From contig JAJEKV010000131.1 of the NCBI GenBank assembly GCA_021234155.1, forward strand, positions 1,537,288 to 1,601,287: a stretch of DNA of 64,000 bases, given 5' to 3'. Below the pieces are notes generated by a model. That model saw only the letters and a list, made by a program, of their open reading frames with translations, was not told where the DNA came from and ran no database searches. Every line of letters begins with the position of its first letter. The first letter of the stretch is position 1. The position numbers were made by a program, and so were the translations under genes. This DNA is from Isoetes taiwanensis (Eukaryota; Streptophyta; Lycopodiopsida; Isoetales; Isoetaceae). Below, in pieces: positions 34,839 through 48,626 of the stretch.

Positions 34839-35123
34839 TTGTTCTCTATGACAACAGGCACGATAATTTGCAAGGGTCTAGGGCGATGGAAGGGATCGGG
34901 GGTTCACAAGCCAGAACGTAAACGGGAAGAGCATAGTAGATTACGTGATAACAAATTGACAGTGCCTAGCATAGGAGACATCGAGTTGATGGAATGGCCG
35001 ACTAGAAAGAGGGAAAGTCACAGGCCAATACGGATAGAGATGACACAACCAACACTGGGGAAAATTGAGATAGGAGGAAGGCAAGCAGATCGGAGGGTTC
35101 ACATGTCTCTGCAACAATTTTAA
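34839..35123 (+). CDS. Unrecognised basic ORF downstream of the DUF7869-like gene (copy B)
   Basis: Counterpart of the copy A frame, with a different first few codons because of a small indel near 34,855. The stretch from ICKGLGRWKGSG to MSLQQF is identical. No family recognised. Confidence 0.2.
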   Translation: MFSMTTGTIICKGLGRWKGSGVHKPERKREEHSRLRDNKLTVPSIGDIELMEWPTRKRESHRPIRIEMTQPTLGKIEIGGRQADRRVHMSLQQF

Positions 35124-36599
35124 TGACCTCTTCCATGTAGATATTCTAGCATCCACCTTCTCTGTCATGTCTTCCATCAGTGTTTTAGTGTTTCTTGAGA
35201 ATTCAATTGCGCGCCTTTTTGTGGCACTCCCTTGCTTTGTAAAATTCAAAGAGTTATCAAGATCAGGTCAATGGAGCGTACACATTATTCCCATTTTAGA
35301 GCAAATAACTCAATCACAATGTATATTCTAGTGAATCAAAATATACTCACTGAAATGAACAAGTTAAGTGCATACAAAACAACTTGTTTCAATAATATAT
35401 ATGAGACCCATACAAGGTCATAAGTTGATCTGAATGAACATTGCTTTCCACCTTTAAATGATCCACTGGTTGTTTCACATTTTCAATAACCATATGAAGC
35501 AGCACTACAACAGTAAACAAATCATTGTTACATAAATGTGAAATGTACTTGCATTTCTATTTGATTTTCTTTATGCGGAGCCCTTATAAACATATCACAG
35601 GTGTACTGTGGTCTATTCTAGTAGAATATATGTTTCCATTTCTATAATCTATCGATATGCATTTAAATTGTCTCTATTAATATGTCAGTATCAGAGATAT
35701 GATATAGAAAGTTGCTGATATGACTTTCCCAACACTTATTTACATGTTGCTTTGATATTTTTAGATATAGAATTTTATTGCCCATGTTTAAATTTTAAAA
35801 TGCACATGCTATGTAATTGAATCTTGCTATAATCCTTTGCAAGATGGGCCATCTTCATGATACAAAGCAATAACCCTCTTTGCTCCAAGCCTATTGAACT
35901 ACCATGTAATGATTTATTCTTAGTTTACTAGGGGCTGATAATTCTTCCATCCATTCCCTTTTCATCTCATAAAACATTGGACTAATTGAAACAACAAATT
36001 GATTGGAGATGGAGTATTATTTGAGAGTGATTTTGCTAGGATGTTAAGACAAAGATGCCTCATTTTCTTTGCATAGATAAGCAAAGATATTGGGTCGTAT
36101 GGTTGTGAGAATTTTTTTATTCCATTACCATAAAAAGAAGTGTGTATACTAGTGCAAACTAGATATCCTTGACATGCCTTTTATGGACGTAGACCGAGAG
36201 GCTTATTTAGTCCAACAGTTAAAGTGTTTCTATATTGTGACGAAATATTCTCTTGAAAATACATTTGATTAACCAATACCAATGTGCTTTCAATACCAAT
36301 ATGCTTTCATGGTGATGAAGCACCTATCATAATTGATCGTACTAACTAGCACATACCAACTTGTATATTGTCACTACTCTTCAACCTATGTCACAAAGTT
36401 TTTTTCACCATGTTTCTTTCATGACGTTGCTTGTTGATTCCATTACTCTAAACCATCACGTATACAGAATGCATGTCTGACCTACCTTCTGCCCCAAGCC
36501 TGCCCTATTGCTAGTTTTTTTTTTTCTTTTTAATGCAACTTTTGTGAGCTGAGCATATGTCATATATACAAATATCTTTAAGCCCTCCACAATAGGCTT

Positions 36600-37356
36600 T
36601 TTTCCCCATCCAAAGTTCTCTAGGAACATAACTGAATAGCTTTGGAGGGCATTTTGATCGAAAAAACTAGTGCATTAACAATTTCAATCCGTAACTTGGA
36701 CAATGTCCTTGGACAAGATCATTGACCGAGCACATTCAAGGGCAAAGGCGGCTTTTCTATTATGCTTTGATGTTTATGAGCTATATAAGTTTCATGATGA
36801 ATTCTACACTGGACTAAGAGTGTATCAAACTTGACATTGAGAAATTATCTTCCATTGGTTTAGTGCAAACACAGTAGTTGTAGAACAACTATGTCTCGAG
36901 TTCGAGACCCTTCACAAATTCTAGGGGGAACCTTCACCTTGGGCATGTCTTTCTGGAAGCTCTTTTCCTTCATGTTGCTTGGGGAGATGAAGTGACTCTT
37001 ATATCAGATCTAATTACTTTTTGTGCATATTGTGCATTGAGAGCAATTGATTGTCGTTACACTAGTTTAACTTCTAGGGTGCTCCATCTCGAAATCCTTT
37101 AGCCATGATGTTGTGATATTTCTCTTGAATAAGCATTGTCCATTGCCAAGCTGCAAAAGATTTGGTGTACTTTCAAGTCTGGCATATATAAGTTTTGTAA
37201 TTGAATATTATCTATAGACAATTTTACAATTGATGTTCCTACCCCTTTGATTGACAACATTCTCCTGCTTTTTTTTTTTTTGGAGTTGTTGGAGAATAAT
37301 GATACCACAACTATTTTCCCAACTAGTGATGAAGAGTAAGGTTGAGAGCATGTCAC
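36600..37356 (-). pseudogene. Ty1/copia protease-to-integrase fragments (copy B)
   Basis: Duplicate of the copy A fragments. The open part at 37,099-37,356 carries the same MPDLKVHQIFCSLAM segment, and the integrase-like piece lies at about 36,600-36,790. It is slightly different at CAG/CTG sites. Confidence 0.58.
36858..36990 (+). repeat. SINE-like tRNA-derived repeat (copy B)
   Basis: Copy of the SINE-like repeat of copy A with the same box A-like and box B-like motifs. The 3' boundary is not defined. Confidence 0.42.
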
Positions 37357-37870
37357 TTACAAAAGAAGAAGAAGAGGCAAGAAAAAATTATATTCTAGAC
37401 CAGTCAAAGCCAGTTCAGGAAAAACAACCGTTCAGTTGAGAATGGTTGAAGAAATTAACAATTTTTAATGGATCAAACCCTTAAAGTGATTACTTAGAAT
37501 CTCCAGCGTATCAATAACAGCAGCAAGAGAGCATTTACAAGTTTGTTTCTCCTCCCTTAAACCTAATATTCTATTTATTCAAGAACACAAAATTTATCCC
37601 TCAAATCACGAGAGATTGGCCGGAAATATTCTTCCCTTCGATTACAACATGTTGGAGAAACAAATTTCAATGGATCAAATTCGCTTAATAACGGAAAATG
37701 AAAAGTCAACATATAGAAAGGGGACGCACCACCATGTTAGAAATCATCTTGTAACTTCCATAAATGAAGGACCGACTAAACCTAACAACTCCTCTTCTAA
37801 ATTGTGAATTTGTTAATATTCTCTAGCATAACTATATTGCTTGAAACAAACTACAAATCAAAACTAAACT

Positions 37871-38335
37871 TCAACATGCATGGATGTAAAGCATATGAAT
37901 GCTTTGTAATTTCAACTTGTCTTGAATACAAAACCTATCTTGTAATCTTTTCATCATGCCCATCCTCTCGAGGCACTCATTGTATCCTTTTCTTCCAAGA
38001 GGTTTGGTTGAAATGTGCTTCCAATGCTTGATCATGATTTTTCCTTCCTCCACCTTTCCTCTAGAAAAGTGACATTGAATCCAAATATGCTTTGCCTTAG
38101 TGAAGTTGTTGGGGTTTTTTAACCAAGCACATAACTGCTTTGTTATCATTAAAAACCATGGGAGGTCTTTTCTACTCTACTCCTATCTTCTTCAATGCCC
38201 TAACCAGATGTCTTCTTTTGAAGCTGCACATATGGCCATATACTCTGGTGCTTACAGAAGTTCTTAGTTTTCTGCCTTTTACTTGATGAATTGAGTACTT
38301 CTCCTTGCAGTTTAAAACAGACGGCAGTTCTCATT
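37871..38335 (-). pseudogene. Ty1/copia RNase H C-terminal fragment (copy B)
   Basis: Same fragment as in copy A, and slightly clearer upstream, where SSSKRQKTKNF can be read on the minus strand before the AEYMA-like motif. The 92-codon frame at 37,871-38,149 is identical to that of copy A. Confidence 0.7.
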
Positions 38336-38838
38336 TTTCTATGCTCCAATTCCCTTTTATATTCGCATTAATATAGTCCTCCAAGGGTAGAAGACGATTG
38401 TCTTTGGTCTAACAGATGCCAAGACATGTGGTATATTTCATATAGCTGAGAATGTGCTTCATGACCAACGTGAAGAACTGGCATTTTCCATGTGTTGACT
38501 CACTATCATCACACTTTCTGCTGGCTGGCTGCAGACCATGACATGCATGAGGACTCCCATGATGCTTCGATACAAAAGATTGTGAATTGTATCTTGGAGA
38601 CTAATATCTTGTTGAGATTATGACCTGTTGGTAACAACAGAGATGCTCTGTAGTTTGAAATGAGTCACATTACATCTTCTTTGTAGAAAATCAGTGGATT
38701 TGGACTTATGCAGAAGGATAGTGCTATCAATTTGATTTTGAATCATCTGCATCGCTAAGAATATATGAGAAATCCCAAATTTGTCATGTTTTAAAGAAGT
38801 AAAAATTCATACAAAGCAATTCTCTACAAATGGCTCAC

Positions 38839-38969
38839 AAGGCTCCCAAAGGCAATATAGATCAGTTTCTCCCCAGCTTGTAGCCAAGTTAAAAGAGACT
38901 CAGGAGGCGTATAGTTTATTGCAAGATCAAGAAAACAATAGCCCAAGACATCACTATGGGGACACCAAT
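38839..38969 (-). pseudogene. UGT80-like sterol glucosyltransferase exon (copy B)
   Basis: Counterpart of 12,584-12,714, 131 bp with the same coding content. The donor GTGAGC is intact but the acceptor reads TTTCTTG instead of TTTGCAG, because the CTGCA of copy A is replaced by CAAGA on the plus strand. The difference falls on a CTGCAG-type site. Confidence 0.68.
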
Positions 38970-39227
38970 CAAGAAATCAAGTATATATGATGTTCGATTA
39001 TGTACATCTAAACTTCTAAGGAAACTTCGCATATCTCATGGTCTTGATTTAATTCCTGATTGATTATGCATTTGTTCTAATAGAAATAAAAGAGGGATGG
39101 CCATTGAAACAATATGATAACATGTCCAATGTCTATCTATTTTAGTGGCTTGAAAAGATAAGCTACATCAAAGGCTACCATTTAACAACAGGTGGTAACA
39201 ACGAGTCATTAAGTTAAAACAGTGTAC

Positions 39228-41259
39228 CCTTTGGCTTCAGAACAACATGGGGACTCCTTATGTAACAAGTTGGAAGGTGTGATATCGGCCCATGTGCTTT
39301 GTTGAAATAGGAGCCAAGCCAGAGTCTTAACTTCTTCTTCTGGAAATCATTAATCAACCCCCACGTCCCCCATCTTATATTATAAAGTTTTAGCGTATGT
39401 CATGAATCAAACCCTAATTTAGATGGTTGAGATCATCTAATTGCATTTGAAGGCCGAGCTTTATCACACAACTTCCCACCACCATGATTGGCCATGCTCT
39501 GATCTCTTAAGAGGAAAGGGAAAATGGCAGAGAAAAGGGCAAAGTGAGAGGCAAAAAGGCACGGCTAAAAGGGAAGGAAGGAAAAGGGAAAAGAGCATAG
39601 AAAAAAAGGAAAGAAAAAGAAAGGGAGAAAAGGAAGGATAAAAGGACACTGCAAAAAGGAAAAGGGGAAAGGGCGAGGACAGAATAAGGGAAAAGAGAAG
39701 GGGGAGGGAGGAAAAGGAAGGGAAAAGGGGCAACGGGAAAAAGTGAAGAGGGAAACAGTGAGGGAAGGGAAAAAGGGGAAGATAAAAATGGTGGAGAGAA
39801 GGAAAAAAAGACATGGAAAAATAGAAAGGGAAAGGAAAAAGAAAAAAGGAGGCGAAAAGGGGAAAAGGGCATGACGAAAAGGAAGAGGGAAATGGAAAAG
39901 GGGAAGGAGAAAATGGCACGAGAAAAAATGGAAGAGGAAAAGGGTGAGGAAAGGAAAAAAAGAAAGGGAAAAAGAGTATGGGAAAAGGGAAAAGCAAAAA
40001 GAAAATAGAAAACAGGGAATAGGAAAAGAGGAAAGGGGAAAAGGGAAAAGGGGAAGAGGGTGGGAAAAGAGGAAAAAGGGCATGTAAAAAAGGTGGAGAA
40101 AATGGAATGGAAAAAGGCATGGGAAAATGTAAAGGAAAGAGAAAAGGAAAAAGAAGGGGGAAAGGAAAGAGGAAAAGGGCACAGAAAAAAGAAAAAAAGA
40201 TGAAAGAAGGAAGGAAAAGTAAAAAGGAAATGGGAGGCGAAAAGGGGAAAGGGAAGGAAAAAAGGGCACGAGGAAAAGGGAGGGAAAATGGAAAAGAGGA
40301 AGGGAAAAGGGCAAAAAAAAAATGGAAGAGGGAAAGGGTGAGGAAAGGGTAAAAAGGAAGGGAAAAAAAGGATGGAAAAAGGGAAAAGAAAAAAGAAAAA
40401 GGGGGAATAAGGACGGGGAAAGGGGAAGAGGGTAGGGAAAGGCGGAAAAAAAGGGCAAGTAAAAAAAAATGGAAAAAAAGTGGAAAAAAAGTGGAAAAAA
40501 AAGGAATGGAAAAATGCATGGGAAAAAGAGAAAAGGGAAAGGGAAAGGGAAAGAGAAAAGGAAGGGGGGAAGAAAAGAGGAAAAGGGCACAGAAAAAAGG
40601 GAAAGGGTGGGCAAAGGATGAAAAAAGAAGGAAACGAAAAAAGGAAAAAGGGAGGCGGAAAGAGGGGAAGGAAAGGAAAAAAGGCACGAGAAAAAAGGAA
40701 GAAGGAAAAGGGAAAAGAGAGATGAAGAAGAGGATGAGGAGAGGAAGAAAAGGGGCACATGAAAAAAAGGTGGGGAAAAGGGAATGGAAAAAGGGCATGA
40801 GAAAAGGGAAGGGGAAAGAGAAAAGCAAAAGGAATGGGAAAAGGAAAGGGAGAAAAGGGTACGAGAAAAATGGGAAGGGTGGAGAAAGGATGAAAAGGGA
40901 AGGAAGAAAGCCCGTCAGAAAAAGGGAAAGGGAACGCAAAAAATGAGAAGGAGAAAGGGAAGGGAAAGAGGAGGGAGAAGAGAGTAAAAAAAAGAGAGAG
41001 AGAGAGAGAAGGAAAAAAGTAAATGTGCAGGGAAAATAAGAAAAGGGAAAAAAGAAAGTGTGTAAGAAAATGAGGAAAAAGGGATACGCGGATAGAGCAG
41101 GGCTTGGTTTCTATTATATTAGATTCATAAAACTGAGTCTGGGCTGAATAGGTTTCCGTCCACAGATGTTCCCAACATTTGCCCAAAGAACTGGTACCAT
41201 TACTAGTTAGATCATAAAGGTCAACTACTTGATCAACAACAAATAACAAGAATAAACAC
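39228..41259 (-). pseudogene. UGT80-like exon split by an insertion (copy B)
   Basis: The exon equivalent to 12,973-13,168 is present as two pieces, 41,208-41,259 (first part, with acceptor TATATGCAG) and 39,228-39,373 (the rest, with INDFQKKKL and ISHLPTCYIRSPHVV). They are separated by the insert at 39,374-41,207. Copy A and the protein family show that the uninterrupted state is ancestral. Confidence 0.68.
39374..41207. repeat. Purine-rich 1.8-kb insert, copy B only
   Basis: Between about 39,510 and 41,090 the plus strand is almost pure A and G in irregular AAAAGGGAAAGG-type blocks with occasional GGCA or GGGCACG spacers recurring every 50-150 bases. Ordinary sequence lies at each end (39,374-39,510 and 41,090-41,207). 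It is absent from copy A. The spacer pattern suggests an expanded minisatellite. Because the minus strand is nearly all C and T, stop codons cannot occur there, which produces very long frames that are not genes. No clear target duplication was found. Confidence 0.85.
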
Positions 41260-44200
41260 CTGCATATAAAAGGGACGCAAATTTTGCCTTCCGATAGGGC
41301 GTAGACTTACAAGATATCCAATAGTGCTAATAAAGGCCCACTCAAGAGAAAAACATCCATTCTTGGCCTGCCTTTGCTGTTCATTCACCTCTACATAGAT
41401 TGGTTGTGCTTTTACCATAGTCATAATCACAATAGAATCGACGTGCTAATGCAGGACGACTCAGATTGGTGGAAGCCAACCCATTTGCCTCGCATCGACT
41501 AATGGAGAGTGGAGAAACCTATATATCGGTCAATTGATACTTTGATGGTACAAAGCGTAATATACCTCCAACTCAATATCAAAGCAAGGGTTCACCCTTC
41601 GAGCAACCCAAAAAGAAATGCAGTAGTCAAAATAGCCATCTAAAATTGAGCATGTACAAGGATGAAGCAGCGGAGTGCCAGGAATTTAGATTTAGATTTT
41701 TTTTTTTTTTTTTTTTTTGTCTTCATTCTTTATGTTATTTGTTGTTCAATCACTTGTGCTACATGACAGTCTGGAAAAATGTATAATATAGTGATCCCAA
41801 CTCTGGTCAGGAATTCATAAAACCCTTTTGCCATTCGTAAGTCCTGGGAGTGTGATCCCAAGGACGAATTATAAGAATCCATCCAAAATATGAAGGAACT
41901 CTTGGATATGAACTCTGTAATTTTTTAGATTAGACGGAAAAGGTGAGTGCGAATACTGCAATCGATGATAGGAAGTATATATGAGGCAGACTATAGGTGT
42001 TAAGTGTATATGGAGGATAAATAGCCAAAACGTGGGAATTAGGAATGGTGGAACATAGGGGACAGGGTGACAGCAAACATCTAACATCTGATATTAAAAC
42101 AACTAACATGACAATATTAAAATAATAATAGTCCAATTAGGCAGCTAACATCTAACATTCGAACATCTAATATAAACAATACCAAAATAATAACAATATG
42201 ATTAGGCAGATGTGTAATCCGAGTGCATCAACATGGGAGATGCAGTAAAATGAACCCACTGGCGAATCAAGTTAGGGATAGTTAGAAATAATTACTGCCT
42301 ATTAGCAAGTATGTGTAGACAGTATGAAAAGGCACACAAAAAAAACGTAAAAACAAGGGTAAACACAATGGGCGAAACGGAATACGGAATAAGGGTCCAC
42401 ACTCACGCATACCCGGGATACCGAGAGGTTCCAACCCGGCCCGAGATTATAAGGACAAGGTAATCCCACCAACATGGCGCATATTGATTCGGATCCCCAA
42501 AGATACAACAATGGAAAGTGTGGAATGTTTTTGATCACGGATACTCGGTAAAAATGAATACAAGATAAACGACGGGGCAGTGAGGTCTTTTCTCCACCGT
42601 GCACCAGGATAGCAAGGGTTCAACCCACCAACTGGTATCTGTCAATCCATAAGTTGAGAATATCAATACCCGCCAAAACGCGACCAATGCAAAACGCCTT
42701 GAAAAGGAGAAACAATCCCGACTCTATACATGCAACAAATCTACAACACACGATTTAAAAGACACACGGAATGGCCAGACACCAAATAAAGGCGTATAAA
42801 TGCCGAAAAACCGGAGGGCATCAACCACAATGTACCAAAACAATACCTGCGACTAAGGACTCGTGATACAATCCGAAATCACCTCGCACAATCAACATAG
42901 GAGGACGGGAGAATCATTTTGGAAGAGGTAATCTGAACAGAAAATTTGAAATGAACGAAATTTGAATAGTGAATGGGAATACCGTTGGAACCCATGTACT
43001 ATAGAAGTAGATGCCAGGATCAGGAACCAAAATTGGGAAACTAGACCGAAGAAGGAGGGAGTGTAGGCGCTTTCTGCTTTTTCGTGTAGCCAGATCAACA
43101 AAAGGGGTTAGAAACAGATGGCGAAAGCAACAGGAGCAATACAACAAAAGAAGAGTGAGGCTTAATCCTCAATTCAAGATACTCCCAAATGAATACAATT
43201 TTGTCCCTTAGAACTGACCCATCCTTGTCAAACACAATTGCTTAGCCTTCCAATCCAAGATGATGCCTCTTCAAACTTGAAAGTTCAAAGCTAGCTTCAT
43301 ACAAGTAATTTAAGCTAAAGGAAAGATATATATCAGATAGCTCCAATGCAGGACCCTTCTAAGATTCAATTTAACATACCGCCGAGTCTAGAACTAACTC
43401 AAATATTATGAGTATACTACATATCCAATTCAATATAATAAACGTAATGCAGTTAATGCAACTTTTCATAAAGAAGGTACGTGCCATAGAAAAAAAAAAA
43501 CCACCATTCCAAAGAGATATTCAGGTCGAACTAGATATGTAATCTCTCAAGACTTCTTGGGTGGCCAAATCCAAAAAGTAACAAGCAAAATACATAATCA
43601 AGTCCCCACCGGGTATCTTATAGCTAGGTAACATACTTAAGTTGATACAAGGGATCCCATAAGAATTATAATCCATGGTACGTAGAATTCCTCTACGAAG
43701 TTCATCCAATGACATTGAAGTATCCTAGGCTATACACTTGGCCTCTATATTTAGCCTACTTCCATACATATTACCCCATCACACTGGTTAGTCTTTCAAC
43801 AAGATTTTATAGGCATCAATTGCCTTTAATTTCAATGAAGCTCTTACTTCATGTATTTCGCTTCACAACTTCAATCCTTTGATCAGATCCTTAATCAAGT
43901 AATGCAATCACCATCCCTCCATTAATTTACAATCACTTCTAGCATGCCAAATAATTACAATACATGGAAGCACCATTACTAGATGTGCTTACAACTCTTT
44001 TTATTACATTCCAAGATTTTCAAAATGGCACTTCCCATATCTATACATTCCCCTCCGCCTTTATCTCATGTCCGGGCTTTATCCGACAACTCTTTCATTC
44101 AACTTCATGGCTTACCTACTACCACGATTAAATATGTTATTCCTCTATTCATCGCTTCTTCTTCCTTATCCATAAGATAGATAACATTGTTCAATCTTGG

Positions 44201-44790
44201 CCAATCAATTCTTCAATCCGCCATAATTTAAGTGGATATCATTCTCTAAATATAAATGCGTAACCCCGACCACTTTGTTCCATTAAGTGCTTTCTTATAC
44301 TTCAAGAATTTTTTTTCAAGGCCAAGAACTTTTTTCAAGGCTATCATCGACTATTCTAGCCATAACCCTAAGGCCAACAAATTTATAGATCTCAAGTAGG
44401 ACCATGATGTAATCATGACATTTCCTTCTATGTCACACATCTGCTATTTACACATGAGCTTCAATCTGACTATCATGCCAATCTTATTTTATAACCATAT
44501 CTAAGCTTTCTCAAAACTTGTCTTAGAACCACCGTGTTGTAACCTTATCCAACCATAGCCCTAATGCTATCAACTTAGCAACTTATTGTTATTTTACCAA
44601 TCGATAGCAATATATAGATGTCAGCCTCGGTTTTTCTCAATTTTAGCTTCAAAAGGATGCACCTAACATCACATCAAAATCTTATTCATCCGATATGGTG
44701 AGATGAACCTTCCCCGAATATCATAGGCATTATATATCATGCACTGCTTATTCCAAATTTTCTTGCCACCAGAGTATACTACTATGAGAT
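41260..44790. other. Unassigned AT-rich stretch (copy B)
   Basis: Duplicate of 13,169-16,690 with a longer poly(T) run (41,698-41,718) and many CAG/CTG-site differences at 42,400-42,880. No gene recognised. Confidence 0.4.
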
Positions 44791-45120
44791 CACATTACAC
44801 TATAAGGAGTGGTTACCAAAGTGAAACGCAATATCTGTAACTTAGTCTCCCTCAAGCATCACTTCCATGCTATGCGCACATTGGCAACCCTAAATCAATG
44901 TTAGCCCCTTGATAACATACATTTTCTAGCTTATCTGCTTTGCAAGATAGAAAATCAACCAAGATTATAGAAATATCATGTAATCAATTTCACATACCTT
45001 CATAAAACAATTTGTCACTCCTCCTCTGAGGCCATCATCTCCACATAATACTATTAGCATAATCCAACAACCTCAACTTGAATCTAGACTTCGCCATCAT
45101 ACATCCAAGGATCCAACTAT

Positions 45121-45530
45121 GCTCTGATACCAACTATAACGGGCCTGGCCAGTTAACCTTTATGGTAACTGGAGATCCCGTCAATCTTGACCATTAGATC
45201 TACTTAAGCTTAAAAACTTAAGAAATTAACTCATGCATCTGCAACAATAACACTTAGTAAAGAATTTAATCTTTGTACATATTCTAAGGTTCCAAACATG
45301 TACTTGCCCATTACTCAAAGAATATCCCCGCACACTATGAATGATCTTAATGATCGTAACTTCAAGCCCATATATAATAATAATAATAGTAATAATAATC
45401 AAGTTTATTGAATAGCAATCCACACACTTCTACTCTCGCCTTTCCAAAGCTTGGCTATTTCCCCGGGCATCTCACACCTCTACGCTACACCATCAACCAC
45501 TTGGGGGTTAGTCACACGGACTAAGTGGGG
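45121..45530 (-). mobile_element. Minus-strand LTR retroelement edge with iMet-type PBS (copy B)
   Basis: Identical PBS (45,121-45,132) and LTR start (45,135) as in copy A. The extent of the LTR is not determined. Confidence 0.48.
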
Positions 45531-47629
45531 ATCCGGGAATCTAGGATGTGTAGCATCAACAATACAAAGCATTAACCTAGAACAACAATTCCCTAACCTT
45601 ACCGTAGCCTCACCCCTGCAATCCAAGTAACTAGTCCAACAAGCCGCCAAGATCTGTGATCGACCCTGGCCCCTTGACAGTCTAATATACACATTTGTGT
45701 ATGGTACGTATATGGGTTGTACTATATGTACTTGTGGCATGCATGCAGCATGGGCTCATGTAAACAAAGGGTTTACAAAATAAGACAATTTTGGGAAAGA
45801 GGGCTTTTTGCAAACGTGAAGCTATGAAGCTATGGGAAGGCAGGAGCTTGGAAGGATTGCACCGGGAGGATTGTTGAAGAAAGGACATTGGAGCTTGGAG
45901 ACTGCAGCAGATCTTCTCTTATCAGGTGGGGTTTTCACGGATTCAAGTGAGTTATAAGCTGCTATGAATCATTAGATGCATGCTTTGGTATTGATTTCCT
46001 GTGTAATAGCTATGGTGAGAGCTGTTGATGCTTTGGTAGAGCAAGTTTTGCGGCATGAATTGTAGAATTAATTGAGAAATCATGGGTTACATCAACGGCT
46101 TAACCTGCAGCAGAATTGCCTCAATCGGATGCTAAGCTTAGGGAAGCTTCTTAGAAGAACCAGGAACAGATGGATTTGGCTTGCTAAGAAGTCGAATTGA
46201 AGGAATCCAGGGCTGATTTGATAAAGTCAGAGGTCGGTATGGTCATTCCATAATACAGAAAGGTGACCCAACTGCCTTAGATCAGACCCAAATTCATGGC
46301 AGAGGTCGAAATTGCATGATAGGGGCCGATTTGGGCCTCAGAAGGGCCGATTTACCCCAGACATAGTGAATCAGGGACTGGTTGGATTATTTTTACATCG
46401 ATTGCGGAGCTTTCCAAGTGCTGAGATTGAATGCGAAGAGGCTTAGATTCAGTAGGAAACAGGTCGAAATTGATGCTAAAGGGTAATTTGAGCTGGAATC
46501 AATGATTTCATGGATGAATTGGAGCTATCAGGATGGGTCAGGAATCAAGTGGAACAGGCCGAAGCTGCTCCTAAAGAGTGAGCTGGGGAATTTACATGCC
46601 GATTTGGGCATGGTGCAGGCCGATTTGGCTGTGGGTCACCTGTATCAGGAGGATGGATGCCAAGAAAATGATCCGAAGGCAGTCTACGTGCCCTTTGTTC
46701 GCTTCTCTGTAGCTTTTGGAGTTTTTCTTTGCTTTGTTGTTTATATTTGGAATTGATAATTTGTTGCTTGTTAACCAAATGTTATTTTAAGATACATCAA
46801 GATAAGAAAGGGCACATGAAAGTATAAGGTGTTGGGATCTAGCAGGCCATCCACCGAGTAAGTAAAGGCAAGCTTGGGTAAAACAAAGGGACGGAAAAAT
46901 GTAAGAACTTGTATTGCTCTTTGAATTTACGTAATAAGGAATAACATGTAATTTAAGACTAATAAGTCTAGAACTCTTGAAAATTGGTCATTCTTGGCTT
47001 CATTTGGTGAAGGCTAGCCTAGAGGTCAGCTTAACGTAGTTATATGCGATTCTGTCATAAGACCCTTGGATTTTAAAATGGAAGTGCGGGTTTTGAGTTT
47101 TACATTAAGACGCACTAATAAGTCCTTAGCTATGGAAAGCGTGGTTTTTAATGGAAATATTAAAAACCTTAACTAATAATTTTAAAGAAGGAAAGCATGT
47201 TGGAACTTTGGAGACCTGGAGAAGTTGGGGCCGAGAGAGTAATATGAGGTATATGGAGTGTCCAGATGAGGCTATGGCATGGAGCAATACAATAAGACTT
47301 CAAGAACTTCTTGCACAGGATGGATAAACAAGTTAGAAGCAAGAATTCCAAGGATGGATGCAATCAATGCCATCGTGGAGATGACCAACCGTATCTGAGA
47401 AAATCACCCGCATGGGGAAGAATCGAGGCGATAGAGAAGACGAAGAGGGGATACTGATGGAGGATTAAAGAGGTCAAAAGTCGCATTTAATTAAAGTGGG
47501 TCAGATCTCGACGTTTGGGACTCGGGACCCGAAAGGACTCATACTAATTTTTTTTTTTTTAATTGAATGCTTGAATAGAATTTTTTCTTAATAAAACAAC
47601 AATAACATTTACAAAGAACAATCCGAGAA

Positions 47630-48003
47630 AAGAAGGGGAGATGGTGGAGAAAGAATGGTAGGAAGGAAGGGGAGATGGAAGGGAGGGAGGGACCAGGGAG
47701 GGAGGCAAAGGAGCAGGGGGGGAGGGAGGAGGCGGGGGAGAGGTAGGAGAGGCAGGGGAGGGAAGAGAGGTAGGGGAGAGGGGAGGGACAAGCCATGGAG
47801 AGGGGAGGGGTTTAGGGAGAGGGGCAAAGGGCCAGCCATAGAGAGGGGAGGGGTTTAGGGAAGGGGCAAAGGGGCAAAGAGAAAAACATGGCAAAAGAAG
47901 GGAGGGAGGGACGGAGGGAAGGTTGGGCAAAGGGGGGAGTGTTAGGAGCAAAGGGAGCATAATGATGCAAGGGGCAACGAGAGTTGGAGGGGAAGAGGAT
48001 CTC
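47630..48003. repeat. Purine (GA/G-rich) tract, copy B
   Basis: Duplicate of 20,392-20,775, with small differences at CAG sites and in run lengths. Confidence 0.8.
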
Positions 48004-48175
48004 CCCTTCAAAAAATAAATAAAAACTAAATATTATAAATTAAAGAAAAAATTAAATCTCATATTAAAAATAAAAATTAAATATTACATAATAAAAATAA
48101 AAATAAATTATTACTAAATCAAATTCTAGAACTAGAATTCTCAACCTTCTCGACTCACTATTCGAAAAGGCATAA

Positions 48176-48626
48176 GGCTGTGGAAGCCCACCGCCTTGCC
48201 TTTCCCAAAGCGCAGAGCAGAGGGTAGCAAAATGTGGATTCTACCTTACCTTTTCTTGATCCTGTTTCTTGATCAATGGTATGCAGATAAAACTTGGCAT
48301 TATCCAGGCTTGTTTCTGCTCTGTTCCATGGATGTTTGCTTTAATTTTACAAGATGTGAAGGCAAATCCGAGTTATTTTTCTATAATTATGACATTCCAT
48401 CGCCTCCGGTTAGGTTCTTTTCAGAGCTCAGAGCGGCATGCTTGTTTTTGTATTTTTTGATAATGAATCTGGTCGGCCAGATTCCCAGCGGTTGGGCTCT
48501 TCTTAATCTTCTTAATTCTGATAATAAATCTGGCTAAATTCCCGACCGTTGGGCTCTTCTTAATCCAAGCAGAGGCTGTGCAAGCCCACTGCCTTGCTTT
48601 CCCAATGCGCAGAGCAGAGGGTAGCT
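48176..48626. repeat. Internal direct repeats near 48.2-48.6 kb (copy B; copy A 20,945-21,395)
   Basis: GCCCACCGCCTTGCCTTTCC with the following AAGCGCAGAGCAGAGGGTAG (48,187-48,226) recurs about 398 bp later (48,584-48,624) with few changes. Between them GTTGGGCTCTTCTTAATC occurs twice (about 48,492 and 48,548). No gene recognised. The structure suggests local duplications within an untranslated or TE-derived sequence. Confidence 0.6.

Noticed and set aside
39464-41249. Open frames of 397, 491 and 580 codons on the minus strand
   Set aside because: The minus strand here is almost only C and T, so stop codons cannot form. The products are F/L/S/P strings with no domain.
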